A stretch of DNA of 64,000 bases from G965212025 sp965237985 (GCA_965237985.1 OZ250161.1:496001-560000), one strand, 5' to 3'. Shown: positions 53,057 through 62,825, counted from the first letter of the stretch. Notes: a model not told the origin generated them from the sequence alone. Made by a program: numbers and translations.

Positions 53057-53389
53057 TCAGGTCTCGGACAGTATCACGGTAATGTGGCTTCCCAATTTTC
53101 GGATGTGGCCAACACGTCCACGTGCCCGCGGCTGGATGCGTTTCAATGGCTTGGCAGTATCAACGAAAATGCGATGGACGCTCAATGCATCTACATCCGC
53201 CCCTTGGTTGTTTTCCGCGTTTGCCAAAGCAGATGTCAACAATTTGAAAATAACGCCCGCCGCCCTTTTCGGGGAGAAACGTAAAATTTCCAATGCTTTT
53301 CCTGCTTCCAGGTTGCGGATCTGATCGGCAACCTGCTGACATTTTTGGGGAGAAATCCGTGCGTTTTTCAGCACTGCTCTTGTTTCCAT
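53057..53389 (-). CDS. rplV: 50S ribosomal protein L22
   Basis: L22 lines the peptide tunnel. ATG 53389 gives 110 residues, the E. coli length; the frame is open further upstream into rpsS but without family resemblance. Conserved are AVLKNARISPQKCQQVADQI and the tunnel loop region IQPRARGRVGHIRK. Confidence 0.97.
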   Translation of the reverse strand: METRAVLKNARISPQKCQQVADQIRNLEAGKALEILRFSPKRAAGVIFKLLTSALANAENNQGADVDALSVHRIFVDTAKPLKRIQPRARGRVGHIRKLGSHITVILSET

Positions 53390-53396
53390 TGTCACC

Positions 53397-53669
53397 TTAT
53401 TTGGTTTTACGATCGCCAGAATGCATTCTGAACAGCCGTGTCGGCGCAAATTCACCGAGACGGTGTCCGACCATGTTTTCTGATACGTGCAAAGGGATAT
53501 GCTGGCGTCCATTGTGCACATTGATGGTGAGCCCCACCATTTGAGGGACGATCATGGAGCGCCTTGACCAGGTCTTGATTGGACGTTTGTCCAGTTTACT
53601 GGCGGCGACAAGCACTTTTTTCATCAAGTGATCGTCGACAAAAGGACCTTTCTTCAGCGAGCGTGACAT
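53397..53669 (-). CDS. rpsS: 30S ribosomal protein S19
   Basis: S19 binds 16S rRNA with S13 in the head. The 90-residue product begins MSRSLKKGPFVDDHLMKK and contains TWSRRSMIVPQMVGLTINVH and HRLGEFAPTRLFR. It follows rplB by 8 bp. Confidence 0.98.
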   Translation of the reverse strand: MSRSLKKGPFVDDHLMKKVLVAASKLDKRPIKTWSRRSMIVPQMVGLTINVHNGRQHIPLHVSENMVGHRLGEFAPTRLFRMHSGDRKTK

Positions 53670-53677
53670 TCAATCTC

Positions 53678-54505
53678 CTACTTTTTACGCTTGATAATCA
53701 TGGACGAGGTACGACGATTGTGTCTGGTTTTCATACCTTTTGTCTGCTTGCCAGTCGGCGAGACGGGATGTCTGCCTCCGGAAGTTTTTCCTTCTCCGCC
53801 ACCATGTGGATGGTCAACCGGATTCATTGCCACCCCTCGAACTGTCGGCCGCACCCCCCGCCAGCGAGAGGCCCCCGCTTTACCAAGCTTGCACAGTTTG
53901 CGTTCAGCATTTCCGACGACTCCTACGGTGGCACGACAGCTCAACAAAATCTTGCGTGTTTCCCCAGAACGCAAGCGCAACATAGCGTACTGCCCCTCAC
54001 GTGCCACGTAGCGGGCGGAGCTTCCTGCCGCACGGGCAATTTGCGCTCCTTTGTTTGGTTTCATTTCGATACAATGCACGGTCGTGCCCACCGGAATGTC
54101 CTGCAGGCAAAGTGCGTTGCCCGATCGAATCGGAGAACCTTTGCCAGAAAGAATCGGGTCACTTATTTGAGCGCCTTCCGGAGCAATGACATACCTCCTT
54201 TCTCCATCGGCGTACAAAACCAAAGCAATGCCCGAATTACGATTGGGATCGTACTCAATCCTTTCAATTTTCCCCGGAACGTCATCCTTGTCACGCTTGA
54301 AATCAATGATGCGGTAAAGTTTTTTATGCCCGCCGCCAATGTGTCTGGTCGTAATCCGACCCTGATTGTTACGCCCGCCCCTTTTGCTTTTCGACACAAG
54401 CTGACCGGGGAAAGGTCGTCCACGGTGCAACCCGGTATTTCTGATACCAACCCGGAACCTTCTACCCGGTGAAGTCGGCCTGGATTTAACAACAGATACT
54501 GTCAT
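53678..54505 (-). CDS. rplB: 50S ribosomal protein L2
   Basis: L2 is needed for subunit joining and peptidyl-transferase function. The 275 residues include KSKRGGRNNQGRITTRHIGG and GVAMNPVDHPHGGGEGKTSG, which holds the conserved histidine near the active centre. It lies between rplW and rpsS. Confidence 0.98.
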   Translation of the reverse strand: MTVSVVKSRPTSPGRRFRVGIRNTGLHRGRPFPGQLVSKSKRGGRNNQGRITTRHIGGGHKKLYRIIDFKRDKDDVPGKIERIEYDPNRNSGIALVLYADGERRYVIAPEGAQISDPILSGKGSPIRSGNALCLQDIPVGTTVHCIEMKPNKGAQIARAAGSSARYVAREGQYAMLRLRSGETRKILLSCRATVGVVGNAERKLCKLGKAGASRWRGVRPTVRGVAMNPVDHPHGGGEGKTSGGRHPVSPTGKQTKGMKTRHNRRTSSMIIKRKK

Positions 54506-54515
54506 GAGCTGCCTG

Positions 54516-54812
54516 TTACTCGGTGTCCGACAATTCGATGTCGTACCCTTTTTGCAAAGTCACACAAGCCTTGCGCCAGTTCTTGCGCTGGCCTGTGGAA
54601 GCCCCAAACTGCTTCCGCTTCCCTTTGACATTCATAATACCAACACTTTTCACTTTAACATCAAAAAACTTTTCAACTGCTTCTTTTACAACGGTTTTTG
54701 TAGCACCCGGCAACACTCGAAAGCTGTGGCGTTTGTCCTCTTCGACCAGACGCGCTGATTTTTCCGACACCAGAGGCGCAACCAACACCCTGGCCAGTAC
54801 GTGCTCATTCAT
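54516..54812 (-). CDS. rplW: 50S ribosomal protein L23
   Basis: L23 is the docking site for trigger factor and SRP at the tunnel exit. ATG 54812 overlaps the rplD stop in ATGA and gives 98 residues; an ATG three codons upstream is possible. Motifs: LVAPLVSEKSARLVEED and GIMNVKGKRKQFG...GQRKNWRKACVTL. Confidence 0.96.
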   Translation of the reverse strand: MNEHVLARVLVAPLVSEKSARLVEEDKRHSFRVLPGATKTVVKEAVEKFFDVKVKSVGIMNVKGKRKQFGASTGQRKNWRKACVTLQKGYDIELSDTE

Positions 54813-55426
54813 GACAGCCACGCTTCCAAGTCAGAAATCACCGGCTCGGCAAGCAACAAAGTCTTGTGAGCCAGAAGCGCGACCGGGTTCAGGTCGGAAA
54901 CTCCGATGACATCGACGACCGGCAGATTTCTGCTTGCCAAACGAAAATTTTGCTCACTTGCATTTTCCGCATCCAGAACGATCAGTGCCGAATTCATGTT
55001 ATGTTGGTCTAGAAATCCTTTCAAAGCATTGGTTTTGCTGGTGGACATAGACAAGTCTCTCGCGACTCGCAAACGTTCCTGACGGCGTAATTCAGACAAA
55101 ATGGACCGAATGGCGCCACGTAACATTTTGACGTTCAGCTTTGGTGCGTAATTTTTAGGTCTGGCGGCAAAGGTCCGCCCACCACCGCGCCACAAGGGAC
55201 TTTTTCGACTGCCGGCACGTGCGCGCCCGGTGCCTTTCTGACTCCATGGTTTAACGCCGGAACCCTTCACAGCACCCCGCGATTTTTGCGCTTTGCTGCC
55301 TGACCGCCCACGTGCCAGATAGGTAGTGACAGCTTGGTGAACCAAGGCCTCGTTGAACGCGCAACCAAAAACTTTTTCAGAAACCGCCAAAACACCACCG
55401 TCCACTAATGTCAGTTCCACCGCCAT
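54809..55426 (-). CDS. rplD: 50S ribosomal protein L4
   Basis: L4 lines the tunnel and in E. coli represses the S10 operon. The 205 residues contain KGSGVKPWSQKGTGRARAGS, the tunnel loop, and ALIVLDAENASEQNFRLASR. It follows rplC by 6 bp. Confidence 0.97.
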   Translation of the reverse strand: MAVELTLVDGGVLAVSEKVFGCAFNEALVHQAVTTYLARGRSGSKAQKSRGAVKGSGVKPWSQKGTGRARAGSRKSPLWRGGGRTFAARPKNYAPKLNVKMLRGAIRSILSELRRQERLRVARDLSMSTSKTNALKGFLDQHNMNSALIVLDAENASEQNFRLASRNLPVVDVIGVSDLNPVALLAHKTLLLAEPVISDLEAWLS

Positions 55427-55432
55427 GGCCCA

Positions 55433-56074
55433 TCAGCTTCCATGCCCGCCATTCACCGGCGTAATCGTAACGATGCCTCCCTTGCTTCCCGGAACCGCAC
55501 CTCGGACCAGCAACAATTCTCGCTCCACATCAACTTTTACAATCCGCAGGTTTCTCATGGTCACCTGTTCGTCTCCTAAATGACCCGCCATTTTTTTACC
55601 TTTGAACACCTTTCCGGGATCCTGACATTGGCCGATGGACCCGGGAGCCCGATGCGAGAGAGAGTTCCCGTGTGTCATATCCTGTCTGCTGAAATTATGG
55701 CGTTTGATGGCACCGGCAAAACCTTTCCCTTTTGTGATGCCAACCACGTGGACTTTCAGTCCTTCAGAGAACAATGAAACCCCAAATTTCTTTTCCTCTG
55801 CATCATAAGAGTTTTCAGCGACACGGAATTCACGCAAAACTTTTGACGCCGGTACTCCAGCTGCCTTCAAATGCCCGGCACAGGGGCGATTAATCCGGCT
55901 GGGCTTGCACTCCCCCATGGCCAGCTGTACCGCTCTGTAACCGTCCCGTTCAATCGTCCTCAGCTGTGTCACCCGATTAGTGGGCACGTGCAATACCGTG
56001 ACGGGGATCGCCTTTCCTTCAGGTGTAAACAATCTGCTCATACCCAGTTTCATGCCAATCAAGCCAAGCGTCAT
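55433..56074 (-). CDS. rplC: 50S ribosomal protein L3
   Basis: L3 initiates large-subunit assembly and reaches the peptidyl-transferase centre. The 213 residues begin MTLGLIGMKLGMSRLF and contain THGNSLSHRAPGSIGQCQDP, the loop near the active centre with the conserved glutamine, and KKMAGHLGDEQVTMRNL. It follows rpsJ by 34 bp. Confidence 0.97.
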   Translation of the reverse strand: MTLGLIGMKLGMSRLFTPEGKAIPVTVLHVPTNRVTQLRTIERDGYRAVQLAMGECKPSRINRPCAGHLKAAGVPASKVLREFRVAENSYDAEEKKFGVSLFSEGLKVHVVGITKGKGFAGAIKRHNFSRQDMTHGNSLSHRAPGSIGQCQDPGKVFKGKKMAGHLGDEQVTMRNLRIVKVDVERELLLVRGAVPGSKGGIVTITPVNGGHGS

Positions 56075-56108
56075 CGTAAAAATTCTCCAGAAACCCCCAT
56101 ATACTCAG

Positions 56109-56420
56109 CTACTGTTTGATTTGTACTTCAACGCCGGCAGGCAACTGCAACTTCATCACGGCATCCGATGTTTTATCGGTCCAGCCATCAATATCCAGAA
56201 GACGTTTGTGGGTACGAATTTCGTATTGATCACGCGCATCTTTATCCACATGAGGTGAAGTCAAGGTCGTAAATTTCTTGATTTTTGTCGGCAGGGGCAC
56301 CGGGCCACTCACCCTGGCACCTGTGTGTTTGACAGTACTCACGATCTCCTGCACTGATTTATCGATAAGACGGTGATCAAAGGACTTGAGCCAAATCCTG
56401 ATGCGATTCTCGGTTGCCAT
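56109..56420 (-). CDS. rpsJ: 30S ribosomal protein S10
   Basis: S10 also acts as NusE in antitermination. The 103-residue product has IRIWLKSFDHRLIDKSVQEIV, GPVPLPTKIKKFTTLTSPHVDK and YEIRTHKRLLDI. The gap to tuf upstream is only 25 bp, so the S10 operon may be transcribed from the str promoter, unlike in E. coli. Confidence 0.98.
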   Translation of the reverse strand: MATENRIRIWLKSFDHRLIDKSVQEIVSTVKHTGARVSGPVPLPTKIKKFTTLTSPHVDKDARDQYEIRTHKRLLDIDGWTDKTSDAVMKLQLPAGVEVQIKQ

Positions 56421-56445
56421 TATCGTTCGTCCTTCATCCGTGCAA

Positions 56446-57630
56446 CTAGTTCAAAATCTTGCTGACGACACCGGCACCAACGGTACGACCACCTTCCCGT
56501 ATCGCAAACCGCAAGCCTTCTTCCATCGCAATCGCCCCAATCAGAGATACCTCAAGCTGTACATTGTCCCCAGGCATCACCATCTCTACCCCAGAACCCA
56601 GTTCAACCGAACCCGTCACATCCGTTGTCCGAAAATAAAATTGCGGACGATAGCCTTTGAAAAACGGCGTGTGCCTGCCACCCTCTTCTTTCGATAAAAT
56701 GTATACCTCCGACTCAAATCTGGTATGCGGTGTGATCGTGCCCGGGCGGCACAACACCTGACCTCGCTCTACTTCCTCACGCTTCGTCCCCCTTAGCAAA
56801 ACACCAACATTGTCTCCTGCCCGTCCTTCATCCAACAACTTGCGAAACATCTCCACCCCTGTACAGACCGCACAACGGGTCTCCCGCAATCCTACAATCT
56901 CTATTTCATCTCCTATCCGTACCACCCCGCGATCAATCCGTCCTGTCACCACCGTCCCACGACCGGATATCGAGAACACATCCTCTACCGACAATAAAAA
57001 ATCTCCATCAATCTGGCGCTCAGGCACCGGTATATGCGCATCCATCTGCACAACCAGCTCCCGAACTGTCTCGCACTGCTCCTCATCACCCTCCAGCGCA
57101 CGCAACGCCGAACCAATCACTACCGGCGTCCGCTCGCCATCAAACTCGTAACTCGTCAATACATCTCGTACTTCCAACTCTACCAACTCTACCAACTCCT
57201 CATCTTCCATCATGTCCAGCTTGTTCAAGTACACCACAATGTGCGGAACTCCAACCTGACGCGCCAGCAGAATGTGCTCACGCGTCTGCGGCATCGGACC
57301 GTCCGCCACGCTCACTACCAAAATCGCTCCGTCCATCTGCGCCGCACCCGTGATCATGTTCTTGACATAGTCCGCATGACCCGGACAGTCGACATGCGCA
57401 TAGTGACGATTCCCAGATTCATACTCTACGTGTGCCGTCGCTATCGTGATCCCCCGCTCACGCTCTTCCGGCGCATTGTCGATCTCTTCATAACTCGTAA
57501 CCCCGCCACCGTAACTTTGCGACATCACTTTCGTCAACGCCGCCGTCAACGTCGTCTTGCCATGATCAACATGACCAATCGTCCCAACGTTTACGTGCGG
57601 CTTCGTCCGCTCAAATTTTTCTTTGACCAC
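56446..57630 (-). CDS. tuf: Elongation factor Tu
   Basis: EF-Tu delivers aminoacyl-tRNA to the ribosome. The 394-residue GTPase has GHVDHGKTT (about residues 19-27), the RERGITI switch, DCPGHADY and NKLDMMED, then the two beta-barrel domains ending VGAGVVSKILN. GTG 57630 is preceded by GAGGA. It is the only tuf seen here; a second copy may exist elsewhere. Confidence 0.98.
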   Translation of the reverse strand: MVKEKFERTKPHVNVGTIGHVDHGKTTLTAALTKVMSQSYGGGVTSYEEIDNAPEERERGITIATAHVEYESGNRHYAHVDCPGHADYVKNMITGAAQMDGAILVVSVADGPMPQTREHILLARQVGVPHIVVYLNKLDMMEDEELVELVELEVRDVLTSYEFDGERTPVVIGSALRALEGDEEQCETVRELVVQMDAHIPVPERQIDGDFLLSVEDVFSISGRGTVVTGRIDRGVVRIGDEIEIVGLRETRCAVCTGVEMFRKLLDEGRAGDNVGVLLRGTKREEVERGQVLCRPGTITPHTRFESEVYILSKEEGGRHTPFFKGYRPQFYFRTTDVTGSVELGSGVEMVMPGDNVQLEVSLIGAIAMEEGLRFAIREGGRTVGAGVVSKILN

Positions 57631-57700
57631 TTTAAGTCCTCAAAATCTGACAGCACTTGGCATCACGCATGATGTCGACCGGCAAACCCCCTCAGCTGAC

Positions 57701-59803
57701 TTATGAAGACACACGCGACTTGATGACCTGTGCCGAAATATGCGTGGGTAATTCTGCATATTTCGAAAATTGCATGGAATACGATGCCCTGCCCTGTGTT
57801 GCGGAACGCAGGTCGGTGGAGTATCCAAACATTTCACGTAAAGGAACCTTGGCCCTGACGATCTTGCCCATCGCCACTTCCTCCATTTCCTCAATCATGC
57901 CTCTTCTGCGGTTTAAATCCCCAACCACATCACCTAGATGATCTTCCGAAATCACCACTTCCACTTGCATGATGGGCTCAAGCAACACGGGACTCGACTT
58001 CCTCGCTGCCTCACTGAAACAACGTGCGCCGGCAATTTTGAACGCAATTTCCGAAGAATCGACATCGTGAAATGAACCATCGTAAAGCGTGACTCGCACA
58101 TCCACCACCGGATAACCTGCAATCACACCGTTTTCAATACTTTCTTTCACCCCTTTTTCGACGGCAGGAATATACTCCTTGGGGATGGCCCCCCCAACAA
58201 TTTTATTTACAAATTCGTAACCTACGCCGGGTTCCGAAGGTTCAACAAGAAGCCACACATGGCCATACTGACCCCGCCCACCAGACTGGCGAATGTACTT
58301 GCCTTCCTGTTTGGTGGCCTTCCGTATGGTTTCCCGGTAGGAAATTTGCGGCGCGCCGACGTTCGCCTCCACGTAAAACTCGCGTTTCATACGTTCAACC
58401 AGGACCTCCAAGTGCAACTCCCCCATGCCGGAAATAAGAGTTTGACCGGTTTCGCTGTCAGTATGCACACGAAATGAAGGATCTTCCTGCGCCAGCTTCT
58501 GCAAAGAGATTCCCATTTTTTCCTGGTCGAGCTTGGAGCAAGGTTCAACCGCAACTGATATGACTGGTTCCGGAAACGTGATGTGTTCGAGAATCAACGG
58601 GTACTTTGGATCACATAAGGTTTCTCCGGTTGTGATGTCCTTCAACCCCACTGCCGCGACAATATCCCCGGCGCGCACCTCCTTCACTTCTTCCCGTGTA
58701 TTCGAATGCATTTGCAACAACCTGCCGACACGGTAGGTTTTTCCGGTAGCCGGGTTCAAAACCTTGCCCCCTCTCTCCAGCACCCCGGAATAGGCTCGTA
58801 AAAAAGTCAGTGAACCGGCAAAGGGGTCGCTGGCAACTTTGAAAGCCAGTGCGGAAAAGGCTTCATCATCCGAGGCCTGTCGGACAACCCGCTCTGTTAC
58901 TCCTCCCCACTCGCCTTCCACAGGAGGTCTGTCAGTCGGCGAAGGTAGGTAGTAAACCACAGCATCCAACAAGGCCTGGACACCTTTGTTTTTGAACGCC
59001 GAACCACACAAAACCGGAACGATCTCATTAGCCAGTATACGGGTGCGCAAACCCTCCCGTATTTCATCAGCTGTAAAAGCTTTGCCACTCAGATATTTGT
59101 CCATCAATGATTCTTTGCTCTCAGCCGCAGTTTCCACCAGGATTTCACGCAAGCGTGCGCATTCTTCAATACGACCTTCCGGGATCGCCTCGCGTTCAAA
59201 AGTCGCGCCCAGATCGCTTTCGTTCCAGGTAATGCATTCCTGCTCTATCAAATCCACTATTCCGACAAAATGTTCTTCGACGCCGACCGGCAACTGCACA
59301 ACTACCGGACTTGACCCCAATCGTTCCTTTATCTGCTTTACCACAGAAAGGAAATCTGCACCAACACGGTCCATTTTGTTCACGAACGCGACCCGAGGAA
59401 CGCCGTAATTTTCCGCCTGACGCCAAACCGCTTCGGACTGCGGCTCAACACCGCCCACTGCGCAAAACACGGCTATGGAACCATCCAGAACCCGCAAAGA
59501 ACGCTCCACTTCAATCGTGAAATCCACGTGCCCCGGAGTGTCGATAATGTTGATGCGGTGTTCATCGAACTGCTTGTCCATCCCAGACCAGAAACAGGTT
59601 GTTGCCGCAGAGGTAATGGTGATTCCTCGTTCCTGCTCCTGCTCCATCCAATCCATGATGGCATCGCCTTCGTGCACTTCGCCCATGCGGTGAGATATGC
59701 CGGTATAAAAAAGTATGCGTTCGGTGGTGGTGGTTTTCCCGGCATCAATGTGCGCCATAATGCCGATATTGCGGTAATGCTCAGGTTCGGTTGTTCTTGA
59801 CAT
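57701..59803 (-). CDS. fusA: Elongation factor G
   Basis: EF-G drives translocation. The 700-residue product has GTPase motifs AHIDAGKTTTTERIL (residues 17 onward), RGITITSAAT, DTPGHVDFT and NKMDRVGADF, and the domain IV segment SGGRGQYGHVWL. It follows rpsG by 12 bp and precedes tuf by 70 bp, the standard str order. Confidence 0.98.
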   Translation of the reverse strand: MSRTTEPEHYRNIGIMAHIDAGKTTTTERILFYTGISHRMGEVHEGDAIMDWMEQEQERGITITSAATTCFWSGMDKQFDEHRINIIDTPGHVDFTIEVERSLRVLDGSIAVFCAVGGVEPQSEAVWRQAENYGVPRVAFVNKMDRVGADFLSVVKQIKERLGSSPVVVQLPVGVEEHFVGIVDLIEQECITWNESDLGATFEREAIPEGRIEECARLREILVETAAESKESLMDKYLSGKAFTADEIREGLRTRILANEIVPVLCGSAFKNKGVQALLDAVVYYLPSPTDRPPVEGEWGGVTERVVRQASDDEAFSALAFKVASDPFAGSLTFLRAYSGVLERGGKVLNPATGKTYRVGRLLQMHSNTREEVKEVRAGDIVAAVGLKDITTGETLCDPKYPLILEHITFPEPVISVAVEPCSKLDQEKMGISLQKLAQEDPSFRVHTDSETGQTLISGMGELHLEVLVERMKREFYVEANVGAPQISYRETIRKATKQEGKYIRQSGGRGQYGHVWLLVEPSEPGVGYEFVNKIVGGAIPKEYIPAVEKGVKESIENGVIAGYPVVDVRVTLYDGSFHDVDSSEIAFKIAGARCFSEAARKSSPVLLEPIMQVEVVISEDHLGDVVGDLNRRRGMIEEMEEVAMGKIVRAKVPLREMFGYSTDLRSATQGRASYSMQFSKYAELPTHISAQVIKSRVSS

Positions 59804-59815
59804 CGCGCGGTCTGC

Positions 59816-60316
59816 CTACCAGCGGTAATGAGAAAAAGCGCGGTTGGCTTCGGCCATTTTCAAAGTGTCAAAGCGGCGCTTCACTGCCGCTCCGCGCAAA
59901 TGTGTGGCATCGTAAATTTCGGCCGCCAGTTTCTTGACCATCGGTGCCGGTGGGCGTTTGCGTGCAGCATCAATCAGCCAACGCATCGCCAGTGTTGTCT
60001 GGCGCGCCGGCCGCACTTCTGTTGGTACCTGGTAAGTGGCTCCGCCAACACGCCGGGATTTCACTTCGACTTTTGGCTTGATATTTTCCAGTGCTTTCTT
60101 GAACAAGTCCACCACCCCTCCAGCTTCACCATCTTTAATGTCATCTTTCCGGTACTTTTTCGCGACCTGCTCAAAAGCCCCATAAACGATTTTCTCGGCA
60201 GTAGGTTTTTTTCCCGACTTCATGACAGTGCTGATAAACATGGCAACCGTCCGATCCCGATATTTCGGATCGACAGTTCCCCTGTTTCTTTTCTTCTCCT
60301 TGATGCCGCGCAACAT
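59816..60316 (-). CDS. rpsG: 30S ribosomal protein S7
   Basis: S7 initiates assembly of the head and in E. coli regulates the str operon. The 166 residues include MKSGKKPTAEKIVY, the signature VEVKSRRVGGATYQVPTEVRP and LAMRWLIDAARKR, and end at AFSHYRW. A KDDIKDGEAGGVVDLF insertion makes the middle longer than in E. coli. It follows rpsL by 15 bp. Confidence 0.97.
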   Translation of the reverse strand: MLRGIKEKKRNRGTVDPKYRDRTVAMFISTVMKSGKKPTAEKIVYGAFEQVAKKYRKDDIKDGEAGGVVDLFKKALENIKPKVEVKSRRVGGATYQVPTEVRPARQTTLAMRWLIDAARKRPPAPMVKKLAAEIYDATHLRGAAVKRRFDTLKMAEANRAFSHYRW

Positions 60317-60331
60317 AAAAATACAAAAATA

Positions 60332-60709
60332 CTAGTGCTGCTTAGGGCGCTTGGTGCCATACTTGGAACGGCCTTTTCGTCGGTCTTCGACACCAGTGGC
60401 ATCCAGAGTCCCGCGCACGGTGTGATAGCGAACGCCCGGCAAATCTTTGACACGTCCACCACGGATCAGCACCACCGAGTGTTCCTGCAGGTTGTGTCCT
60501 TCACCGCCAATATAAGTTGTGACTTCAAATCCGTTTGTCAGTCTCACCCTCGCTACTTTACGAAGGGCGGAATTCGGCTTTTTCGGCGTTGTGGTGTACA
60601 CACGCATACAGACGCCTCGCTTTTGCGGGCACTGCTCAAGCGCAGGCACATTGCTCTTTGCAACTTTGCGCCGGCGCGGTTTACGTACCAGCTGGTTAGT
60701 TGTTGTCAC
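60332..60709 (-). CDS. rpsL: 30S ribosomal protein S12
   Basis: S12 controls decoding accuracy. The 125 residues begin with MTTTNQLVRKPRRRKVAKSN and contain CPQKRGVCMRVYTTTPKKPN and VKDLPGVRYH. The lysines where streptomycin-resistance substitutions occur are both wild type (TTPKKPNS, GGRVKDLPG). It starts at GTG 60709 behind a strong GGAGG and is the first gene of the str operon. Confidence 0.98.
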   Translation of the reverse strand: MTTTNQLVRKPRRRKVAKSNVPALEQCPQKRGVCMRVYTTTPKKPNSALRKVARVRLTNGFEVTTYIGGEGHNLQEHSVVLIRGGRVKDLPGVRYHTVRGTLDATGVEDRRKGRSKYGTKRPKQH

Positions 60710-60756
60710 CTATAACCTCCAGCATGAAAGCCGGTCAAAAAAATAAAAAAAATTAC

Positions 60757-60785
60757 GGGGCTAAAACTGAAATCCCGACTGTCAA
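60757..60785 (-). promoter_or_regulatory. Candidate str operon promoter
   Basis: On the minus strand TTGACA (60785-60780) is followed by 16-17 bases and a poor TTTTAG-like -10, then a GC-rich CCCCG before the leader. A GC-rich discriminator fits stringent control of ribosomal genes. The -10 is weak, so the exact site is uncertain. Confidence 0.3.
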
Positions 60786-60867
60786 CCCCCACCAATGAGG
60801 AGAGGTATTGTAAGCACCAGCACTGCCGCTTGCAAGGCTTTTCGGCACTGTACACGACCAACAGGTT

Positions 60868-60990
60868 CATGTCCACTTTGTCCCATAATTAAAGATGTCC
60901 GCTTTTTTACCGCATGGTTTCCCGACTGGAAGCTTTAGTCGGGAAGAAGCACAGGACACAAAAACCAACCAGCCCCAGGATGCTGCCCAT
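60868..60990 (+). repeat. Dispersed repeat, second copy
   Basis: This stretch matches 41428-41530 (see the spacer there) with an inserted segment after CATGTCCACTTT. Neither copy encodes a recognisable product. Confidence 0.6.
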
Positions 60991-61500
60991 GAGTGGACGG
61001 CAGTGGGCGCGCCGCTGGGCCCTGAGGTCCAGCTAAGGTCTGAAGCGTTGGCAGGCGACGCGCAACAGGCTTCTCATCAAGAGGCACAGCCGCGGCTTCG
61101 CCAAGCTTGGCGGCACTGGGGCGACACGTCCCTAGGGATGCAGAGCACAAGCTGGTTCGCGCGACCGAGAAGTTTGCCGAGCAAAGCCGAATACCAAGCT
61201 CGGAGAGAAGAGCCCTCTGACCGTTGCTGGACCAGGACAGCCCAAAGCAAGTAGCCAGCAGCAACATAAAAAGCACATTTACGCCACGCCGGGAGAGGGT
61301 TCAAATGGACGGCAGCCCGGACGGATAGGTCGCCAGAGAACCTTGGACCATACTGACTCACATGAAAGATGTCGGCTCGGGGTGCCACATGGATTCTTTG
61401 TCGACAGCGAGTCCTGCAACAGTGACTTCAGACACTGGAAGACGACTCGGACAGGCACGGCAGGCATTCATGTTTTTCAGCGATCGCCAACGATGCTGTT
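60991..61500. other. Spacer without recognisable gene
   Basis: GC-rich sequence with short open frames on both strands and no domain resemblance. It leads into the minisatellite. Confidence 0.4.
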
Positions 61501-62240
61501 TGCTCCCCGGCGCACAGACAGAGACAGGTGCCGCCACAATCATGCTCAGTTTGTTCCCCCGGTGCACAGGGACGGGTACTGCCGGCCGGCTCCGCCACAT
61601 CATGCTCAGTTTGCTCCCCGGTGCACAGGGACGGGTGCTGTCGGCCGGCTCCGCCACAATCATGCTCAGTTTGTTCCCGGTGCACAGACAGAGACAGGTG
61701 CTGTCGGCCGGCTCCGCCACAATCATGCTCAGTTTGTTCCCCCGATGCACAGGGACGGGTGCCACCGGCCGGCTCCGCCACAATCATGCTCAGTTTGCTC
61801 CCCGGTGCACAGGGACAGGTGCTGTCGGCCGGCTCCGCCACCAACATGCTCAGTTTGTTCCCCGGCGCACAGACAGAGACAGGTGCCGCTGGCCGGCTCC
61901 GCCACAATCATGCTCAGTTTGTTCCCGGTGCACAGACAGAGACAGGTGCTGTCGGCCGGCTCCGCCACAATCATGCTCAGTTTGTTCCCCCGATGCACAG
62001 GGACGGGTGCCACCGGCCGGCTCCGCCACAATCATGCTCAGTTTGCTCCCCGGTGCACAGGGACAGGTGCTGTCGGCCGGCTCCGCCACAATCATGCTCA
62101 GTTTGTTCCCCCGATGCACAGGGACGGGTGCCACCGGCCGGCTCCGCACCAATCATGCTCAGTTTGCTCCCCGGTGCACAGGGACAGGTGCTGTCGGCCG
62201 GCTCCGCCACCAACATGCTCAATTTGTTCCCCGTGCACAG
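61501..62240 (+). repeat. Minisatellite: 12 units of about 61 bp
   Basis: CATGCTCAG (or a one-base variant) recurs at 61541, 61601, 61661, 61724, 61785, 61845, 61909, 61972, 62033, 62093, 62154 and 62214. Units are 60-64 bp and alternate between variants (GACGGGTGCCACC, GACAGGTGCTGTC, AGACAGAGACAGGTG), giving a higher-order pattern in which blocks of two to three units recur. The core includes GGCCGGCTCCGCCAC. Open frames across it on both strands reflect the repeats only. Confidence 0.95.
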
Positions 62241-62825
62241 GGACGAATCGGGGCCTGATGGCACACCCAATTCGGACCTGCTTTAGCCGGCTCCGGTATT
62301 GTCTACCTGCCCTCCAGCCTCCCCAATCCGTGGCCGGATGGAACGTTCTCACGGCGTGGCACCAGACCGACTCAGCAAGGAAATAATCATAGAACTGAAT
62401 CTCGAGGGCCAGTTGCGCAGAAAGAAAATGATCATTGCCAATCACTTTCTACAGGGTTGATTGAAACAACGCAACGCACGTTTCGCACCAGCGCTGGCAA
62501 GCTCGGTGAACGCACACCAGCCTTGCACTTGGGAAGCCACGAAACTCAAGCGCATTCTGTCTTGCCGGTTTCGCTATAAGACAGCCAAGAATCCGACTTT
62601 CTCATGCGCAGGAAGCTCTGCGCACTCGGCATAGGACCCAAGCCCGTGAGCGACTGCCAATCTCGGCAGCAAGGGGAAGTGACTCACTGGAACCAAGACG
62701 GGGAGAGGATGGTCACCGGCAACGAGGTGCCACCTTCTTTCACCATGGTGACTGCTGGCAAGGCCGCTGTGCAGGCAGTTACAGCAAAGATCTCAAGCTG
62801 AGAATCGACCCAATCCCAACGATAC
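62241..62825. other. Spacer without recognisable gene
   Basis: No gene, RNA or clear repeat was recognised. Short frames lack domains or ribosome sites. Confidence 0.4.

Noticed and set aside
53579..54472. A 297-codon frame opposite rplB and rpsS
   Set aside because: It shadows conserved ribosomal genes; no independent coding signal.
61501..62240. CRISPR array
   Set aside because: The whole unit is repeated and the variable part is not unique; there are no spacers of constant length.
61358..62445. Long cysteine-rich open frames on both strands of the minisatellite (up to 347 codons)
   Set aside because: They exist only because the GC-rich units of 60-64 bp lack stops in several frames; unit length is not constantly a multiple of three, and there is no ribosome site or domain.
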